Shown here one piece after another: positions 1-11,887 of a DNA stretch of 64,000 nucleotides. How positions within the stretch are numbered: the stretch's first letter is position 1; every line of letters starts with the position of its first letter. The notes under the pieces were generated by a model, which was given only the letters and a program-made list of their open reading frames with translations, searched no databases and was not told where the DNA came from. The stretch covers positions 248,001 through 312,000 of the forward strand of contig JAPVLO010000403.1 in assembly GCA_027257055.1 (NCBI GenBank). The letters run 5' to 3'. Source of the DNA: Cephalopachus bancanus. Its lineage: Eukaryota > Chordata > Mammalia > Primates > Tarsiidae. Both the position numbers and the translations under genes were made by a program.

Positions 1-319
1 AACAAAAAATGTGGCTTAGGGTGAGATCGGGTGAATAGGGAGAGTGGGGCACAGAGGTCATGCCATTTTGGGGTCAAAAACTGCTGAACACTTAGTGTTG
101 TGTGGGCAGGTGCACTCCTAAATCACCCATTATGAAATGGGCAAACACATTAAAAGAATCTCCAAAAAAATTCACTGTACCAATAATGCTAGCTGGTACA
201 CTGAAACCAGTGGATTCCTAGAACACTTACCTAGTGGAGAAAACCTGTACAACAATGCACCCGCCCTCCAAAAAATAATTGTTTTGGGAGGGGTTCCCCC
301 TCTTATATATATAATTTTT

Positions 320-1290
320 TTTTCCTTTCATTCCAGTTCTGGCACAGAACTTCAAAAACCCTTGGGATTTCCTAATCGTGTCTTTGTTATGCTAATGAGG
401 TGATTGCCAGTGGGACCCTTAGATGGCTTCAAAGATGGGGACTGTCAGAAAAACCAAACACGGCTGGGCTCGGTGGCTCAGTCTGTAATCCCATGCCTTT
501 GGGAGGCCGAGGTGAGTGGATTGTCTGAGCCTGCGGGTTCGAGACCCGCCTGGGCAGCGAGACCTCATCTCTACAATAAATCAAAAAAAAAAAAAATCAT
601 CTGGGTGTGGTAGCGCATGCCTGTAATTCCAGCTACTTGGAAGGCTGAGGCGGATCGCCGGAGCCCAGCAGGCGAGGCTGCGGTGGCCGGGAGCGGCCAC
701 TGCACTCCAGTCTGGGCAACCGAGTGAGACTCCAACTCAAAAAAAAAAAAAAAAGGAAGAAAAGAAAAACCAAACACATAATTAGAGGGCTGGAACTTTC
801 AGCTGCCTGACCTCTGGAGAAGAGAGGATTCTAGGAGATTAAGTTCAATTCGTGTGTCCAATGATTTAATGGATCATGCTTATATTATGAAATCCCACTT
901 TAAAAAAAATTCAAAACACCGAGGCTCAGGGAACTTCCTGGTTGGTGAACGCATTGTCAGGAGGATGATATGCCCTGCCTCCATGGGAGAAGGCAGAGAA
1001 GCTCTATGTTTGGGACCCTCTCTCCCAGATATGACCCTGGGTATCTCTTTTATTTGGCTGTCCCTGAGAGGTATAAGAAGTGTGATTACAAGTATAGTGC
1101 TTTTGGTGGGTTCTGTGAGTCATTCTAGTGAATTATCAAGCCCAAAGATTTCGATAACAGAAGTGTGGGTAGTCTGAAGACCTCATTTACAGCTGGCATC
1201 TGAAGAACTCCAGGTAGTTAGTACCAGAATTGAACTGAATGTAGGACATCCAGTTGCTGTCAGAGAATTGGTGTCAGAACACAAGTCCAA
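320..1290 (+). mobile_element. ERVL-class LTR, old, interrupted by a SINE
   Basis: Seen: a stretch reading like mammalian ERVL LTRs, with 'cttgggatttcctaa' near 360, 'gttcaattc' and 'ccaatgattta' near 845-865, 'ggttggtgaacgca' near 940, a 'ctctttta.ttggctgt' segment near 1045 and 'aattgaactgaatgtaggaca' near 1230. The SINE at 462-762 splits it. The exact family is unsettled (MER21/MLT2-like) and the left edge is unclear. It is probably a solo LTR; no internal retroviral genes are seen. The short ORFs here are chance. Confidence 0.5.
462..762 (+). mobile_element. Alu-type SINE, lineage-specific
   Basis: Seen: a dimer with left arm 'ggctcggtggctcagtctgtaatccc', A-rich linker, right arm 'gtggtagcgcatgcctgtaattcc', end 'gactccaactc' and a 3' A tail. 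It is flanked by an exact 15-bp TSD 'agaaaaaccaaacac' at 447-461 and 763-777. It lies inside an older LTR, so it inserted later. Confidence 0.93.
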
Positions 1291-1291
1291 G

Positions 1292-1329
1292 ATGTATAGA
1301 AGTAATAGTATCAAATTACTTCTATACAT
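1292..1329. repeat. Perfect 15-bp inverted repeat (hairpin)
   Basis: Seen: atgtatagaagtaat, an 8-nt spacer, then its exact reverse complement attacttctatacat. It lies just right of the LTR. No family is recognised. It could be a cruciform-forming palindrome or the relic of a small inverted-repeat element. Confidence 0.85.
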
Positions 1330-1778
1330 TTTACATATATATACTTTTTTTATATGAGGGGGATTCCCAAAATAATTATTTTTTGGAGGGCAGGCCTATT
1401 AGACAAAATGGAATTTAACGTTAAAAATCACCAAACAAGACAAAGATAAAATGTACTTTATGGAAAAAAAAGACATAAGCCAGTTTGTGCCCCCCAAAAT
1501 AGCTAAATATGTAAAGAAGAAATTAATAGGAATGCAAAAAGTTGGAATAAAAAATAACTGTAAAGAAGCAACAAGAGATTTTTTTTAATTAGCTGCAACT
1601 AATGGACAAAGAAGTTAAGAACTTGGAGAAATTGAGCAATATAAGCAACACATTTGTTTTAATAGATGATAGATAGAACTTAATGAGCCTCTAAAAAGAA
1701 TATACAAGTTTTTCATATACTATGAGACCTTTATAAAAATTGATTATGTAATTGACTGCAGAGAAAGCCATAACTTTA

Positions 1779-1828
1779 AAAAGAGAGAGAGAGAGAAGGA
1801 AGAGAAAGGGAGGAAGGAGGAAAAAGGG
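1779..1828. repeat. Polypurine (GA/GGAA) tract
   Basis: Seen: about 50 bases of almost pure A/G with a GA run and GGAA-like units. Simple sequence; no function shown. Confidence 0.85.
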
Positions 1829-2304
1829 CTAGTAAATACAAGTGAAGTTGCTGTGCCTCACTTGTATTCAAGGATGCAGATTAAAGTAACAATATGGACA
1901 TCTCACTCATTACACTGCCAACAATTACAGTGACAATATCTACTGTTGACAGTGACATAGACGCAGGTTACTTTCGTAAATTTTTGGTGGAAATGTAAGG
2001 TATCAAGCCTTTTTTGAAAGCCATCTGATAATATTTGGTAGAATTTGAGGTATGCATGCCCTTCCACCACATAGTCCCAATTCTGGGAAACTATCACATA
2101 AATTAAAAGCAAAAATATATAAAGGATATGTTTACATATATGTGTGCACAGCTGATTTCCACTACTGAACCCTAGATTAACAATACCATTTGTTTACAGC
2201 TGGCATCTGTCCTATTTGAACTATAGTAAAACTTATACTTAATTGGGTTCCATCCGATACTGATCACTATTATTTTTAATATCATTCTAGTATGTAATAG
2301 ATAC

Positions 2305-2311
2305 GTGTGTG

Positions 2312-2359
<48 letters not shown>
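2305..2359. repeat. (TG)n microsatellite
   Basis: Seen: about 55 bases of GT dinucleotides with one TTT interruption. Confidence 0.97.
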
Positions 2360-2360
<1 letters not shown>

Positions 2361-2525
2361 TTTGTGGTGGCAAAAAAAACCCTGCAGACAAGTTAAATGT
2401 CAATTAACAGAGGTAAAATGGTCAAATGACACATTCATATTATACAACATTTTGTAAACATTTAGAAGTTTTACATATAATAGATAAAAGCAGATAGATA
2501 CAAATATTATTTAAAAGTTTTATAT

Positions 2526-2790
2526 CAGCCTGTAATCCCGCGCCTTTGGGAGGCTGAGGTGAGTGGATTGCCTGAGCCCGCGGGTTCGAGACCCGCCTGG
2601 GCAGCAAGACCTCATCTCTACAATAAATCAAAGCGGGGCGTGGTAGCGCATGCCTGTAATTCCGGCTACTTGGAAGGCTGAGGCGGAAGGATCGCTGGAG
2701 CCCAGCAGGTTGAGGCGCGGTGGCCGGAAGCGGCCACTGCACTCCAGTTTGGGCGACCGAGTGAGACTCCAACTCAAAAAAAAAAAAAAA
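2526..2790 (+). mobile_element. Alu-type SINE, slightly 5' truncated
   Basis: Seen: begins inside the A box at 'cagcctgtaatcccgcgcc', missing about 15 nt of the left end; full right arm, 'gactccaactc' end and A tail. Exact 13-bp TSD 'aaaagttttatat' at 2513-2525 and 2791-2803 shows it inserted in this truncated form. Confidence 0.92.
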
Positions 2791-3130
2791 AAAAGTTTTA
2801 TATACTAGATAAAAACAAGATAAAGTTGTAGCAGAAACTGCTAGTTACCAACGTGGTATTTATTCTTCCCTATCATGTATCAAGACACTGTTTATTAGTG
2901 AGTGTGTAAACATGATGTATTTAGTTTAACAATGACACATTCCAGCTACATTTGCAATTATAAGTGACCACATCACTAAGTTATGGCTAACAATAATGTA
3001 GGTAAAAATTGTTGGGTGGGCTTTAGGAAAAAAACTCTAAAAATTGTAAGGTGTCTTCTGTTTCTGTCCACAAGGAAGTGGCTGGGTCCAGAATTATGCT
3101 CCTACTATAGACTATTAGAAAGCTGGGCCA

Positions 3131-3412
3131 ACCGGGCTCGGTGGCTCAGCCTATAATCCCAGCACTTTGGGAGGCCAAGGTGAGTGGATTGCCTGAGCCC
3201 GCGGGTTCAAGACTAGCCCGGGCAACCTGGCAAGAACTCGTCTCTACAATAAAATAAAAAATAGCCAGGTGTGGTAGCACTTGTCTGTAGTTCCGGCTAC
3301 TCAGAAGGCTGAGGCGGAAGGATCGCTGGAGCCTAGAAGATCGACGCTGTGATGGCCGTAAGCATGCGTGCCACTGCACTCCAGCCTGAGCGAAGGAGTG
3401 AGACTCCAACTC

Positions 3413-3438
<26 letters not shown>
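3131..3438 (+). mobile_element. Alu-type SINE, older copy
   Basis: Seen: both arms present with more substitutions than its neighbours; the tail has become an (AAAAG)n run. A decayed 14-bp TSD with two mismatches flanks it (agaaagctgggcca at 3117-3130; agaaaactggacca at 3439-3452). Confidence 0.88.
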
Positions 3439-3444
<6 letters not shown>

Positions 3445-3599
3445 CTGGACCAATATAGAAGAAAAAGTTTAGACACTGGACAATGGAAAGTTAGGTCTAT
3501 AATCCCTGAGAGAAGATAAATAAACATAGTGAGGCTTGCTATACCCAAGATTTCTCCTTGTAGACAATTTTAGGGCTACAAAATTGTCTTGTACAAAAG

Positions 3600-5560
3600 T
3601 GAAGGGAGGGGACAGAAACAAAGCATGATAATTGCTGAGTTAAGAAAAAAGAGACCACAATTTGCTGAGGTCTGATTTTTGGCATAGAGTAACCAGGAGG
3701 AGGGAGACAAAAAGAGGAAGACTTATAGATACAAAGACTTATTCATTCTCCATGAATGAATAATGGAAAAGAAATCTGTGAATGATAGGGTAAACCTTTA
3801 TGAGGCTGGAATAGAACAGTTTTGGGGTGGGGGCAGGGAACAGTTGCTAAGATGAAGATAAACAGTTCCTACAGATCACATTGGACTAGAGCTTATTATG
3901 GATCCCATCATCCAGTCTGGAAAGATGGAGAGACCACATTGAGTACACAGAGCATTCAGTAGAGAGCCCAGAAAGACCATGCCATAGAAGCGGAACCAAG
4001 TTAGCCCTAGAATAAAAAACAATATAGACTTACCATGAAAGAACTTAAAAACAAGCCTCAGAATTGAACTGAATAAAAGTAACTGCTGGTGAGAACAAAT
4101 TCCAACAATTGTTTTTTAAATGTAAAAAGCAAAATCCAGCAACCAAAAGAGTATAATTCACACTGTCCTGCTTCTAATCAAGAGTATTAAACATAGGGCA
4201 GGAAAATATGATCCATAACCAGGAGAAAATTCAGACAATAGAAACAGACTTCGAAATGAAAAAGAAAATGAAATTAGCAGACAAGGATACTGAAACAGAT
4301 ACTATAAATATGCTCATAGGTTAAAAAACGTAAAAGAAATATGAACTTAATGAGGGAAGAACAAAATAGAACTAGAGATGACCAAAAAACAGAAAAATTT
4401 TACTGGGTATAACTAATAGAGGTCAGAGACTACAGAGGTAAATATCATTAAACTTGAAGGCACAGCAACTGAATTTATCCAAAGTGCACCAAAGAGAAAA
4501 AAATGATTGAAAAAACCAACAAAGTCCCAGTGACTTGTGGGATTTATTAAAGTCACGTCATATATGCATAATTGGTGATGATGCCAACTGGGGTACAAAA
4601 ATGTTTGAATAATGGCTCAACATCTAACTTTTTTGAAAGCTATGCAAACAGAAAGTAAAGAATATCAATGAACTTCAAGCAAGATACACCCATGCACCAA
4701 ACCACTTCAAAGCATGCCACAATCAAATTGATGAAAACTAGAAACCTGATTGGTTAGAAAAAGACATCATACATATATGAGAACAACTAGTAAAAGATAT
4801 TATATACATATAGGAAGAAAGTAAGAATTAGTTAGGACTTCTCATAAGAAATTATATTAAGTTCAAAGACAATGAAACAGCAACATATAAGTGTGGAAAG
4901 AAAAGAAGAAGAAAAAAAGCCCCTTCTACCTAGAATATCCGGGGAAATTATCCTTCAAAAATGAAGACTAAATAAAAACTTTTTTCCAGACAAAGACTGA
5001 TAAAATTAAACAGGAGCAGATCTGCACTACAAGAAATATTAAATGAAATTCTCAAAGCAAAAAAAAGTAAATTTATATTCACAAAGAACTATTGAATGCT
5101 GGAAATGGTTTATATGAGGGTATATTAAAAAAGACCTTTCCCCTTATTTTTAAGGTCTTTAACAAATAATTGACTACTAAGATCAAAGTAATAATTTAGT
5201 GTGTGGTTCACAACATGTAGAAGTAAAATATATGACAACAATAGCACAAAGGACAGGAGGGGAAATGGGAATACTACTTTAAGTGTTTAAATTATGTAGT
5301 GTTATAACATTATTTAAAAGTAGAGGACAGTAAGTCAGAGATGCATATTTGAAACCACAGAGCAGTGCAAACAAATGGAAATGTGAGCTACATATGTAAT
5401 TCTAGTAGTCACATTGAAAATCTAATAAGAAACAGGTAAAATTAGATTTAATAATTTGTTTAACCCAATGTAGTCATAATATTATCTTTTCAATATGCAC
5501 CCAACATCAAAATATACTAATAGTATATATATACATTCTTTGTTAATACTAAGCCTTTGA
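3600..5560 (+). mobile_element. Decayed L1M (L1ME/HAL1-like) 5' UTR and ORF1 region
   Basis: Seen: 'acagactt.gaaatga' followed by 'aaattagcagacaaggatac' and 'tataaatatgctcat' (4240-4320) is the L1M ORF1 N-terminal region. 'gtgacttgtgg' (4530) and 'cataattggtgatg' (4567) are mid ORF1. 'ttatccttcaaaaatgaaga' with 'ctacaagaaatatta' (4950-5045) is the ORF1 C-terminal region. Many stops and frameshifts; no ORF2 follows. A dead L1 ORF1-type fragment on the plus strand. Confidence 0.7.
5130..5160. repeat. 9-bp inverted repeat
   Basis: Seen: aaagacctt, a 13-nt pyrimidine-rich spacer, then aaggtcttt. Short, and could be chance in AT-rich DNA. Confidence 0.5.
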
Positions 5561-5600
5561 GATCTGGTATGTGTTTTACAATTTTAACACATTTCAATTT

Positions 5601-5916
5601 GTTTATTTTTTAAAATTAATTAATTAATTCTGGAGGGGGTTTGGAGTCTCACTCTGTCACTCAGACTGGAGTGCAGTGGCACACCCCCGGCCACGGCGGC
5701 CTCGACCTGCTGGACTCCAGCAATCCTTCTGCCTCAGCCTTCCAAGTAGCCGGAACTACAGGCGCGCACTACCACGCCCAGCTAAATTTTGATTTATTGT
5801 AGAAACGAGGTCTTGTCAAGTTGCCTGGGTGGGTCTTGAACCTGCCAACTCAGGCAATCCACTAGCCTCGGCCTTCCAAAGTGCTGGGATTACAGGCTGA
5901 GCCACCAAGCCCAGCC
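5601..5916 (-). mobile_element. Alu-type SINE
   Basis: Seen: reverse orientation, starting with a T/A-rich tail then 'ggagtctcactctgtcactcag' and ending 'ctgagccaccaagcccagc'. Exact 13-bp TSD 'cacatttcaattt' at 5588-5600 and 5917-5929. The tail has changed to an AATT-rich tract. Confidence 0.93.
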
Positions 5917-5929
5917 CACATTTCAATTT

Positions 5930-6735
5930 AAATGGGAAATTTTCATTGGAAAATATATAATGTAATCTATATATGAGCTTGATATAATTTATAGTCTAAA
6001 AAATAGATCCCATACCCAAATTATTCTAAGCATACTTAAATTTTTCAAGTAACTGACTTGAATATCAGTGTTTATACTTAAATTAATTACAATTAAAGAC
6101 AACTTATAGTTTCAACTCTGACAGACAGGTAAAGGGCTCAGAAATTGACATTCTTCTTCTTTTTATTTTTTAAAAATTCTCATTCTGACAATAAAATGAA
6201 ACCTAAAAAAAGCCTGAAATGACTTTTTTGGACTCAGAGAATTGAAGTTGCTGGGTAAAGTGCCACAGTAAATTCTGAAAAGAGATAAATACAGAGAATC
6301 ACAGCCAGGATCTGCTCACCTGAAGCAGAGTCCCCTGTGGCTGTAAACTGGTAGACATCTTTAAGTAGTGATTTTTATGAATTGCTGGAGGCTGTGATCT
6401 AATGTGAGTGAGAAACCCTGGAGGCCATAATCTTAGATGGGTCCCACATTTTCATGAGTTTTACCTGCAGGAACCAATCACACCAGGTCTTCATGGTGAA
6501 GAGCCAAGAAAAAATTTCCTCATGGGGGTTCTGGCAAAAAGGAAAAGTAACCCATTTTATAATATGCCCCAAGCATTCTCTCCAAGGGCAAGGACGTTCC
6601 CAGAGCCTTACACCACCTAGAGAAAAATTGCATTTGCCCAACATTCATTTGCCCATAGCTTTCTTGACTCACCTATGAGGAAGCTGAAAAGATACTTGCA
6701 GAGGTCACAGTCTAGGGACAAAGATCCATTAAAAG
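5930..6735. other. Unassigned AT-rich sequence
   Basis: No repeat family or gene recognised. Short overlapping ORFs on both strands at 6399-6678 have no domain and fit chance reading frames. Confidence 0.5.
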
Positions 6736-6739
6736 ATTG

Positions 6740-9235
6740 AGATTTAATATAAGATCTAATACAAAATCATAGATGCTTCTTCTTCCCTATATCTTACTAC
6801 CACATCAATAGGGCTTCAGCGTAATAACAGCAAATTATAGCTGAAACACTGTAAAGTACAGCTGTTATTTAAGGAGGAGACAAATACAAGTTCATAAAGG
6901 AATTGGAAATCTCTGGCACATACAGCTACAGTAAATATTAAACAGCCCAACTTCTAGCCAGATTAAAATATAACCTGAAACTGAGAAAGAAAGAAGTGGG
7001 GGGAGAGGAAGAAACTTAAAAGTCTAAAGAGAAAATGCATGTATCATAATCAGACTCAGAAATGACAGATTTTGAAATTATCAAAAAGTGAATTTAAAAT
7101 AATATGATTAATAGGTTAAGGATGCTAATGAAAAAACCAGAAAACATGCGAGAACTGATGGATAACATAAGCAGGGAATTTAAAAATTCTAAGAAGGAAT
7201 CTGTAAAATTTACTCTTCATAACAGAGGCCTGTCCTCAACAGAAACTTTACTGGTGTCTTATCTGATCAAACATAAGGGCAATTGGACAACTCCAGCCCC
7301 CTCTAGCCATCTTAAAAAAAAAAAAAAAAAAAGGCTGAGAAATTCTTCTGGAAGTGATAGCCCTGGGACTTTTGCTCACTTAAAAAAAAAAAGAAATTTA
7401 AACAGAAGAACCAAAGAATATGGAATGCTTCCCCCTCTCCAGTAGCTTACCGTTACAACAGGGCTCCAGTAAAAAAAAAAAAAAAAAAAAAAAAAAGGTT
7501 AGAACTGAGAGAACTGTAAGACACATAATCTAATTAAGACATTTCTAGGGAAACCAAGACAACAAGGGAGAAAAAAACAATAAGAATAGAGGAAATTGAA
7601 GGTTACTTATATATAGCAAACACTAAATACAGACTAACTCCCAGTCAGATAAACATTAAACCTCACGCTAAAGCCCTATTTTCCTCAATTCTTTTACCTA
7701 GTATATGACATCTGGCTTTCAGCAACAGCTACAACAAAATACAAATTGTCTTAAAATGAAGGAAAATAATCTAAAAAGACAATGTAAGCATTAGAACCAG
7801 ACTCAGATATGACACAGGTTGTGTTTTTTTAGACTGAAAATTTAAAATAGCAATGATATGTTAAGGACTGTAATGAAAAAAGTAGACAACATGTAAGAAC
7901 AGATTGGTAAAATAAGCAGAGAGCTGGAAACTCTAAGAAAGAATCAAAAGGAAATGCTAGAAGTTAAAAACATTGTAACAAATAAAGAATGCCTGTTGGG
8001 CTGAGTAGACTCAACATACTAAATAAAGAATCCATGAACTTGAAGATAGGTTAATAGAAACTCCCAAAACATAAATGCAAAAGCAAAATAGAGTGAAAAA
8101 ATCACAATAGAATATCCAAGAACTGTGAAACAATTTCAAGAAGTGTAACAGGCATAATTGAAACACCAGAAAGAGAAAAAAGAGAATTAGCAGAAGGTAT
8201 ATCTGAAATGAAAATGGCCAAGAATTTTCCAAAATAATACCAGACGCTAAACCACTGGTGCAGTAAACCCAGAGAGCATCAAGCAGGATTAATGTCACCC
8301 CCACCCCTCAAAAAAACTGGGGATACTATATTCAAACTTAAGAAAACCAAGACTAGAAAACCTTCAAAAAGGCCAGGAGAACAAACAACTCACCTATAGA
8401 GAAACAAGGAAAAGTATTACAGATGACTTAACATAAGAAACCATGCAAACAAGAATAAAATGGAGTGAAATATTTAAAGCATCGAAAGAAACAAATCTAC
8501 TAACCTAGAATTTAACATCCAGTGAAATTATTTTTCAGAACTGAAGAAGTAAAGACTTTCTCACACAAACAAAAACTGAGAGAAGCTATCAGCAACAGAT
8601 TTGCCCTGTAAGAAATACTAAAGAAGTTCTTCATGGAGCAAGAAAGTGATGTTGGCCAGAAACTTGGATCCACATAAAGGAAAAGTGGCAGGGAAGGAAT
8701 AAATGAAAGTAAAATAAAATGTTTTGTTTTTATTAGTCTTAATTGATTGAAAAGATAATTGTTTAAGTAGTAACAGTAACAATGTACTAGGTGGTTGTAT
8801 TATTCAGACAAGTGAAATGAATGATGTCAATGTCATAAGAAATGAGAGGGAAGAATACTGTATTATATGGTACCTTCACTACACATGAAGAGGTAGACAT
8901 GTTACTTGTAATGTATATGGCAAGCCACAGGGCAACTACTTAAAAAATTAAATGAGGATGTGTAACTAATATGCTAACAGAAGAAATAAAGTGGAATCAT
9001 ATAAAGCCAGAAAATATAGAAAAAGAGGGGAAGATTTAAGATAAGAACAAGTGCAATGAATAAAAAACAGTTACCATAGTAGATACTAAGTCAGTGATAT
9101 TAATAATCACTTTAAATGTGAATGGTCTAAATGCACCAATTGAAAGACAGATTGCCAGAGTGGAAAAGCAAAGCAAAACAAACAAACAAACAAAAAACAA
9201 GATTCAGTAATTATATTTGATCACAAATGTCATTC
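6740..9235 (+). mobile_element. HAL1/L1M elements with repeated 5' modules
   Basis: Seen: two related 5' modules. One at 6900-7200 ('agtaaatattaaacagcc', 'cagactcagaaatgacag', 'aaaccagaaaacatg') and one at 7590-7930 ('gcaaacactaaatacagac', 'cagactcagatatgacac', 'aaagtagacaacatg'). After the second the ORF1 region continues: coiled-coil-like 7900-8100, 'gaaaatggccaagaattttcc' near 8210, C-terminal 'cagatttgccctgtaagaaa' near 8600. It ends near 9230, just after 'aatgtgaatggtctaaatgc' (9114), which matches the start of L1 ORF2. All frames are broken. Known: HAL1 is a half-L1 carrying ORF1 only. Confidence 0.68.
7471..7496. repeat. A26 homopolymer
   Basis: Seen: an uninterrupted A run inside the HAL1-like 5' UTR. 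Other A runs lie at 7314-7332 and 7382-7391. Confidence 0.95.
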
Positions 9236-9461
9236 CCAGACTACTTGGAGACAAGTTATCATCTCTCTATGTCATTTGGTGTCCTGATACTGAAAAAAGT
9301 TGACTAATTTTCCTGTTAATTGATGTATCCAGATAGCATGAGCTTAACGGAGAGAGACTTTGAGTAGAATGGTGGCATACTGAGCATAAGAGAGTAATAA
9401 GGGAGGTGGAAAATGCGCGAAGCTGTAGTAGAGTAATCTCACCTTGTGAATTCAAGAGCCC

Positions 9462-9560
9462 TTTAAGGAACTGAACTCATCTAACTATTCTGTCATATTT
9501 GGGAAGCAGGGATTATTACTTCAATTTCACATTTTGTGAAAACTGTTAAAATAAGTGTAC
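9462..9560 (+). mobile_element. MIR fragment
   Basis: Seen: 'gggattattacttcaatttc' then 'acattttgtgaaaactg' matches the MIR core 'attattatccccattttacagatgaggaaactg' at low identity. Confidence 0.4.
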
Positions 9561-9599
9561 TCTAGACAGCCTCCAGCCCTCTTTCACATGGTCCAGCAC

Positions 9600-10090
9600 T
9601 TACTCCATGGAATCCTCTCTAATTTGCCCAACTGCATTAACTTGTCCTCTGCCAAGTCCATTGTGGTACTGTAGGAAAATGGGGTGTCGGTCATTCTCGA
9701 CAGCGTGAACTTTGCATCTTTCTTTGGCTTTAAGATACTCGTACGTAACGATAAAGATCCAGTAAGCCACTGAAAGGCAATGGCACTTACAAAAATCTCT
9801 GGTAACTCTCTCTTTTCCTCTTGCTTTCTTGGTCCTGCTCAGAGTTGTCTTGTTGGCAGGCAGCCGCCTGTGAAATGTGCGCATTTCGAAGCAAATGGCT
9901 CCAGGAGCTCATAATTGCTGCCAAACGTGTGTGGATTTTAATAGCCCATTTTCATTAGCCTTGTGTGAAATCACCTGTCTCTGTGTTGTTACCCAACTTA
10001 ATTGTCAATTATGGTGATTAAGCTTGGCTTTCACTACCATTGCTGGTAATCATTAGTATTATCTCTGAGGCTGAACGAAAGGAAAAAAAT
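9600..10090. promoter_or_regulatory. Candidate conserved non-coding element (enhancer-like)
   Basis: Seen: high-complexity, repeat-free sequence that keeps several CpGs (near 9689, 9699, 9740-9750, 9880-9890) in a CpG-poor window. It has dense homeodomain-type cores: ataattgc (9911), ttttaatag (9936), cattagcc (9953), aacttaattgtcaatta (9996-10012), tgattaagc (10015), cattagtatta (10052). Inference: this base composition and motif density is typical of deeply conserved developmental enhancers in gene deserts. The target gene is unknown. A 94-codon minus-strand ORF (9600-9884) overlaps it; its codons show no recognised domain. Confidence 0.4.
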
Positions 10091-11887
10091 CATGCCAGAA
10101 AAAAAATCATTTGTAGGCAAAGGCGAATATTTTGGTGTCAGTGAACGAGGTAGCATTTTTCCTTATTTGGACTAAACCAAACCTGAAGCTAGCTGCCATT
10201 TCCAATCTGCCTTTTAGATGTTTTAGGACAAATCACCTCTTTTTTATCGCTTGGTTTCTTGTCATCAAAATGGGGTTCCTGATACCCATCCCCTTCCAAG
10301 TCTCCAGAAATGTGCACCATAGCTAATTAAGACAGTAGGTTAGATAATTAATACCTTTAAAATGCTTTCAGCAATGTTGATGATTCTAAGTATAAAATGT
10401 GGAGCCCTAGAAAAATTTTGGAGGGTAGCACAGAAAATGCTACCAGTGGGAAACTTGAGGTTTTGATTGCTGTTTTTTTTTCCCCCCTGCTTTCATTAAT
10501 CTTATTAAATCTCAAGCACCTTGCTTTGGCTTCTACTATGAGTCATCTAATTGTGAATCTTGACTAATATTTTACTTTTTCCTGAAATTTGGAATGAATA
10601 ATAATGAAAATCAAGGAAATCATCATCCTTTTTCTTCCTTCTTTATGAATTTTAATTTAGTAAAATCCCAAACTCACTTCTGTTATGCTTTTATGGGATT
10701 TCAGAACATGGCAAAATAATGAAAGACATTTTAAAAAATGGTATCATTAGACATCATCTCTAGTATTTGAGTGCCATGTGTGTCCCCAAGGTTTATGACA
10801 CTCTTAAGTCTTGATGGTTTCCTTTATCTCTTCAAACCCCTTTGAGGAAACTAATAAGATATTTTTTATTCTAATTTAATGGGAAGAAAGAAATTAAGTC
10901 ATGCAAGCTTAAGGGATATGGAGAGTGAATCAGTGACTGTTTGCTGCTTTCTGGGGTAGAGGAGAAATATGACTCTATCCCAGATAGTCCTTAATGAAAA
11001 CACCTAAAATCCATAACCTAGCAAAGATCCTCTGGCAAGTCTAGATGGATACTGGCAAGAGTTATAAAGGATTTCATTTCCTGGACAGTTTCCCTCCTCT
11101 TCCAACCTTTCCACTCCCATTTAGTGTTGTTTTCAGTGTTTTGTTTTTAAAGGCTTGATTATAACAAATGCTTGTCTTCATCACTTGGCTTCTAAACCCT
11201 CTGTACTCAAAATTACTAACAGAGTGTCCTCGTAAGCTTCACGGTAACCCACCCATGCACAATGGAGGACTGGAATCTGCACTATTACGGTGATTTTCTA
11301 ATTTCTATAAATATGCATTTCTTTTACTATAGAAAATATGTTATTTTTAATTTTTCAGAAAGGATAATATAATTTCAAATATTAGGAATAAAGGAGGAGG
11401 ACAAATTACAATTCAAATATTTTCTCTTCTATAAAGTTTTTGTCAACTCTTCCAAGTCCCTAGAGCAAAATAAATTGCCCATTTTTTTCAGAGTTCTCAT
11501 CAGTCTTTACACTTATGCAGATTACAGAGTGACCACATTTTATTATAGTTATTTGTCATGTAGTCCCACATGGTTATCCTCAAATTTTGGTCAAGAGAGA
11601 ACTTTTTCAGCTGCTATGCAAATATGGATAAGGATGGTGAAGGAAAGAAAATCCAAACACCCAAGAACTCTGAAGGATGGGTCCTTTATAGGAGAGTTTA
11701 CTGCCTCATGGTGAACTGATTCAAAGTAGAATGAACTGCTTTGGTCACTTTGATATGCTGTAATGGCTAAGTGGTTTCTTTATTGGACAGCATTCTCCAA
11801 ATTCATAGAGTTCCCATGTAGACTTGTAAATTCTTGTGCGTTGTATTCAAATGCCCCTGGAAGAGCTGACTTTGGTCTAACTACACC
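10091..11887. other. Mostly repeat-free, unassigned sequence
   Basis: No gene or young transposon seen. A weak MIR-like match lies at about 10805-10965 ('ccctttgaggaaactaataag' followed by an 'aaattaagtcatgcaag'-like section). 10480-10640 contains TAAT-rich motifs ('cattaatcttatta') and may extend the regulatory segment to its left. Confidence 0.45.

Larger units (their letters stand above)
1380..2500 (+). mobile_element. Old L1M fragments
   Basis: Seen: 'gaatatacaagtttttcata' then 'acctttataaaaattgatta' near 1700 resemble the L1 ORF2 endonuclease region. 1900-2160 resembles the 3' part of an old L1 ('aattctgggaaactatca', 'tatataaaggatat'). Highly decayed and interrupted by a purine tract and a TG repeat. 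Assignment is from recognition only; boundaries are approximate. Confidence 0.45.

Noticed and set aside
541..560. tRNA gene suggested by gggttcgagaccc
   Set aside because: This T-arm-like word is the B box of the Alu-type SINE. There is no acceptor stem, anticodon arm or D arm around it.
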